From the NCBI RefSeq assembly GCF_003315295.1, contig NZ_QNRI01000005.1, positions 131,845 through 195,844 of the forward strand: a stretch of DNA of 64,000 bases, given 5' to 3'. The notes beneath the pieces are model-generated. The model searched no databases. It saw only the letters and a list, made by a program, of their open reading frames with translations, and was not told the DNA's origin. Below, piece by piece: positions 61,197 through 64,000 of this stretch. The translations under genes were made by a program, and so were the position numbers. Source of the stretch: Paraliobacillus ryukyuensis. GTDB lineage: Bacteria > Bacillota > Bacilli > Bacillales > Amphibacillaceae. The stretch's first letter is position 1. Each line of letters opens with the position of its first letter.

Positions 61197-62837
61197 TCAT
61201 TTTGGTTTTCGTTTATTATTTTTCGGATAAAATTCTTTTGGTCTAGTGTTCATGGTGAACAAAGGGAACCGAAAAACAAAATCTTTTAGATCATCTTTGC
61301 TATAGATAGTACCTGGGGTGATATAAGGTACACCGAAACTTTTTAGTTTTGAACCATGTATTAGTAGCATTAAGAAAAATAAAGTAATGCCATAAAGGCC
61401 TAATGTCGCTGAACAAAACATAGCTAAAATCCGTAATACACGAAGACCGATACCAAGGCCATATTGTGGTGTAACAAAAGAGGAAATTGCCGTAACTGCT
61501 ACAACAATGATCATAATTGGACTCACTAAACCTGCTTGTACAGCTGCTTCACCTATAATGATCGCGCCAACTAAACCTACTGTTTGACCAATGGGTTTCG
61601 GTAATCGAAGTCCTGCTTCCCGTAACATTTCAATTGCAGCTTCCATAATTAATGCCTCGATAAAAGAAGGAAAAGGCACTCCAACTCTAGAATTTGCAAT
61701 AGCTAATGCTAAATCAGTTGGAATTAACCCTTGATGAAATGATACGAGCGCAATATAAAAAGACGGTAAAAACACCGTAATAAATATAGCAGCATAACGT
61801 AATAATCGAATTAAACTCATTGAGATCCACCGTTCATAATAGTCTTCTGGGGTCTGCAACATCATGGAAAAAGTTACTGGTACAATTAGCGCAAAAGGAG
61901 TACCATCTAAAAGAATTGCTACTCTTCCTTCTAGTATGCCGCCCATCACACGATCAGGTCGTTCAGTCGATTGAATTTGAGGAAATAATGATAAATAATC
62001 ATCTTCAATAATCTGTTCAATATAACCTGATTCAGGAACATTATCTAACTGAATGGTTGCTATTCTTTCTTTTACTTCTCCCAATAAGTCAGGATTAACA
62101 ATATCACTTATGTAAACAATTGCTAATTTCCGCTTGGTTCGCTCGCCAACTTCCTGTTCAACGATAGTTAAATTTGGATCTCCACTTAAACTTCTCAATA
62201 GTGCCGTATTGTCTCGTAAATTTTCTAAAAAACCCATTCTCGGTCCTCTTACTAATGCTTCCGTAACAGGTTCATCAATTGAGCGTGTTTCCTCTTTTTT
62301 TAATTTAAAAATAATACACTTTGCTTCCCCATCTACAAATAACACCGGGCATCCCGATAAGATATTGTATATACTATCGTCTAAAGAAGTGGCTGTATTC
62401 ATATCAATAATGGGGATAACATTATCAATTAAATATGCAATTACATCAGATGTCTTTATCATCTGTTGGTCATGATTACATGGTTTTGACATTAACGGCT
62501 CGACAACAAATTGACGCATAGCTAACTTGTTCACAAATCCATCAATGTAAACTAACGTACATTTTCTATTTAAAATCGCCAGATTAAAATTTCTGAACAC
62601 AATATCGGTATTAATCCCTAAACGTGACTTAATAAATGCGATGTTAGGTTCTAATAATGAAGAAACATCTTGTGTCTTGGCTTTTTTTTTCGTTAACGGA
62701 CTTCGAGAATTATTTGCTTGTTTTCTTAATTCAATTAATTTCTTAAAAGAAATGTTTAGAGTCACTGGAATTGCGATTAACATGAATGTTCCAAAATAAA
62801 CTTCTTGTCTTAGTATAAATGCAAGCACACTATCCAT
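61197..62837 (-). CDS. GerAA-family germinant receptor subunit A with extra N-terminal helix
   Basis: A 546-aa subunit A. Beyond the usual landmarks (IQSTERPDRVMGGILEGRVAIL, LQTPEDYYERW, HQGLIPTDLAL and RVGVPFPSFIEALIMEA) it carries an added N-terminal hydrophobic helix (about residues 5-28) followed by a basic linker (SPLTKKKAK) before the soluble domain. The ATG at 62837 follows GAGGGATG by seven bases, so the helix is inside the translated protein. The operon is A-B-C. A CATATTA sits at a sigma-G-like -10 position upstream, without a clear -35. Confidence 0.9.
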   Translation of the reverse strand: MDSVLAFILRQEVYFGTFMLIAIPVTLNISFKKLIELRKQANNSRSPLTKKKAKTQDVSSLLEPNIAFIKSRLGINTDIVFRNFNLAILNRKCTLVYIDGFVNKLAMRQFVVEPLMSKPCNHDQQMIKTSDVIAYLIDNVIPIIDMNTATSLDDSIYNILSGCPVLFVDGEAKCIIFKLKKEETRSIDEPVTEALVRGPRMGFLENLRDNTALLRSLSGDPNLTIVEQEVGERTKRKLAIVYISDIVNPDLLGEVKERIATIQLDNVPESGYIEQIIEDDYLSLFPQIQSTERPDRVMGGILEGRVAILLDGTPFALIVPVTFSMMLQTPEDYYERWISMSLIRLLRYAAIFITVFLPSFYIALVSFHQGLIPTDLALAIANSRVGVPFPSFIEALIMEAAIEMLREAGLRLPKPIGQTVGLVGAIIIGEAAVQAGLVSPIMIIVVAVTAISSFVTPQYGLGIGLRVLRILAMFCSATLGLYGITLFFLMLLIHGSKLKSFGVPYITPGTIYSKDDLKDFVFRFPLFTMNTRPKEFYPKNNKRKPK

Positions 62838-62947
62838 GACATCCCTCTTTTCGTGAATAGTGTGTGCAGAAATTTGGCATAATATGCTTTCATATGAACA
62901 AATTCTCAATGGTTGATAAAAAGAGCTATTATTTCATTGCATTAAAA

Positions 62948-62971
62948 AAGCTCTGACCGCTGTCAGAGCTT
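62948..62971 (-). terminator. Terminator of the azoreductase gene
   Basis: Perfect 10-bp stem AAGCTCTGAC/GTCAGAGCTT with a four-base loop; the minus strand continues TTTTAATG. Confidence 0.8.
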
Positions 62972-62984
62972 CTGGCAAAAATTA

Positions 62985-63617
62985 TTATTTTGCATGACTT
63001 GTTAAATTTTCAGCTACTTTGCTTACACTAGCTAATCCTTCAGCAACAATTGATTCTGCTTTATCAGGCATGGCATTGTGCCCTTCAATAATTACCTCGT
63101 CAATAATTTCCATACCAAATGTACCACCTAGCGCATTACGCATATAGTTTAGTGACATATCAAGTTGGGCCATTTCAGGTGCTGAATATACCCCACCACG
63201 TGCATTAAGTAAAATAGCTTTTTTATCTGTCATAAGTGGAAGTAATTCACCAGTATCTGAATATTTAAATGCGAATCCTGCTTCAAAAATGTAATCCATA
63301 AACGTGTGAAGTTTTGCTGGAATAGTTAGATTCCATAAAGGAAAAGCAAATACAATCACATCTGCATTAGATACTGCATCTTTTGCTTTTTGTTTCGCAT
63401 TTAGTAAACGCTGTTGTACGTCTGTTAATTCCTTTCCTTGTTGGAGATTACCAAACGCATCAAATAAATCTTGTCCTAAATATGGCATATCTTCTTCAAA
63501 GACATCATATGTAGTTACATTTAGGTCTTTTGTTGCTTCCATAAACGTTTCATACATCTTACTGGATATACCTTCTGTTGCTGGTCGGTTATTTGCTTTT
63601 ACTACTAATATATTCAT
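62985..63617 (-). CDS. azoR: FMN-dependent NADH-azoreductase (AzoR)
   Basis: A 210-aa flavodoxin-like enzyme reducing azo compounds and quinones with NADH. Family motifs are ILVVKANNRPA at the N-terminus, FAFPLWNLTIPAKLHTFMDYI (FMN-binding) and NARGGVYS. In B. subtilis such enzymes detoxify quinones and are controlled by YodB or MhqR. The ATG at 63617 (MNILVV) follows GGGGGACAGG. Two operator-like inverted repeats precede it. It lies upstream of the second gerA operon but has its own terminator. Confidence 0.9.
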   Translation of the reverse strand: MNILVVKANNRPATEGISSKMYETFMEATKDLNVTTYDVFEEDMPYLGQDLFDAFGNLQQGKELTDVQQRLLNAKQKAKDAVSNADVIVFAFPLWNLTIPAKLHTFMDYIFEAGFAFKYSDTGELLPLMTDKKAILLNARGGVYSAPEMAQLDMSLNYMRNALGGTFGMEIIDEVIIEGHNAMPDKAESIVAEGLASVSKVAENLTSHAK

Positions 63618-63646
63618 GATTCCTGTCCCCCATACACTAATATTCC

Positions 63647-63663
63647 TACTAATTCGTTTAGTA
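63647..63663. promoter_or_regulatory. Operator-like repeat upstream of azoR
   Basis: TACTAA (63647-63652) and TTAGTA (63658-63663) form an inverted repeat with a five-base centre, 30 bases before the azoR start. It resembles TACTA-type operators of the HxlR-family quinone sensor YodB. Confidence 0.45.
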
Positions 63664-63692
63664 AGTTTCTTCTGTTTATAATTATGTGAAAA

Positions 63693-63750
63693 ATTATACA
63701 AAGGTACAAGGACGCACTTTTTTGGTACTTAGTATCTTTTTGTATACTAA
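63693..63750. promoter_or_regulatory. Second inverted repeat and -10 of azoR
   Basis: TTAGTAT (63729-63735) and ATACTAA (63744-63750) are exact complements with an eight-base centre. A minus-strand TATAAT lies at 63693-63698 between this repeat and the one closer to the gene, without a good -35. Confidence 0.4.
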
Positions 63751-63908
63751 CAGACATATATTTGTGATTTACCAAGCGGTTAGCACGATATAAATACCGC
63801 TATCATCAAATCCAATTGATTCCGATTAATAAATGTGACAAATGTATGAACTTTTTTTCACATATTCAACATTAATTTCTATGCATGTTGTTTTTCTTTT
63901 AACAAAAT

Positions 63909-64000
63909 AAATATCCGCCCGTAAAACGGGCGGTTTTAATTTCGCCCTAGAAGGGCACTTTACTAACTACCCCTAAAGGGGCTTTTAAATTGACCGTCAA
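63909..64000. repeat. Cluster of GC-rich hairpins at the window end
   Basis: Three short hairpins follow each other: CCGCCCGT/ACGGGCGG (loop AAA), GCCCT/AGGGC (loop AGA) and GCCCCT-type CCCCT/AGGGG, and then the palindrome TTGACCGTCAA reaches the last base. Each hairpin is followed by Ts on the plus strand. This looks like an end of a mobile or repeated element, possibly of the IS200/IS605 type, continuing beyond the window. Confidence 0.45.

Noticed and set aside
63909..64000. CRISPR array
   Set aside because: The hairpin units differ in sequence and spacing and there are no equal spacers.

Overview
This window looks like a chromosomal segment of a low-GC, endospore-forming member of the Bacillaceae. 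The evidence is the spore genes (two gerA-type germinant receptor operons, spoVR, yhbH, prkA, a YhcN/YlaJ lipoprotein), a Qox quinol oxidase, SigI, LuxS and B. subtilis-like gene pairs such as trmL/queG/yhbB and yfkAB. The BCCT osmolyte transporter and overall flavour fit salt-tolerant genera such as Gracilibacillus, Oceanobacillus or Virgibacillus, but the genus is a guess. There is no phage, no plasmid backbone and no CRISPR array. Most of the DNA is ordinary core genome; the unusual material sits in small intergenic patches.

Layout. 1-2.6 kb: start of the qox operon (minus strand) with an operator-like repeat over its promoter, then a GNAT acetyltransferase. 2.8-8.3 kb: a decayed PadR regulator and chrA (plus), converging on a gerA-type operon ordered A-C-D-B (minus). 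8.4-12 kb: zinc-type efflux pair czcD/czrA with its operator, spoVR, and a CstR-like persulfide sensor beside a catalytically dead rhodanese. 12-18 kb: M20 dipeptidase, luxS, YhcN/YlaJ lipoprotein, a YhdB-like gene, sigI without rsgI, a membrane trypsin-like protease, and a zone of decayed small genes. 18-30 kb: beta-carbonic anhydrase, a MurG homologue, sirohydrochlorin chelatase, yhbH, odhA-odhB, a ytrA-type regulator with a DUF1648 membrane protein, and prkA. 30-34 kb: MntR-box-controlled Mn/Zn ABC transporter. 34-38.5 kb: trmL, amidase, queG, ABC-class ATPase. 38.6-38.8 kb: tRNA-Gly(TCC) with a duplicated 5' half. 39-49 kb: small genes, SGNH hydrolase, diguanylate cyclase, Ca2+ ATPase, 5'-3' exonuclease, pentapeptide protein, ABC exporter. 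49-58.8 kb: BCCT transporter, VCBS protein, DUF4317, YfkAB radical SAM enzyme, hydrolase, siderophore-type N-hydroxylase, FMN reductase with a RibF-like protein, NAD(P)-binding protein. 58.9-63.6 kb: second gerA operon (A-B-C) and azoreductase. The last 90 bases carry three GC-rich hairpins and a terminal palindrome that run to the window edge.

How the genes fit together. Sporulation and germination dominate: two receptors, plus the widely co-occurring PrkA/YhbH/SpoVR set, whose upstream regions all carry sigma-E-like -10 elements. Metal and redox homeostasis is the second theme: CzcD/CzrA, MntABCD, ChrA, a P-type Ca2+ pump, CstR-like, AzoR and an FMN reductase. All functions are inferred from sequence recognition without database searches.
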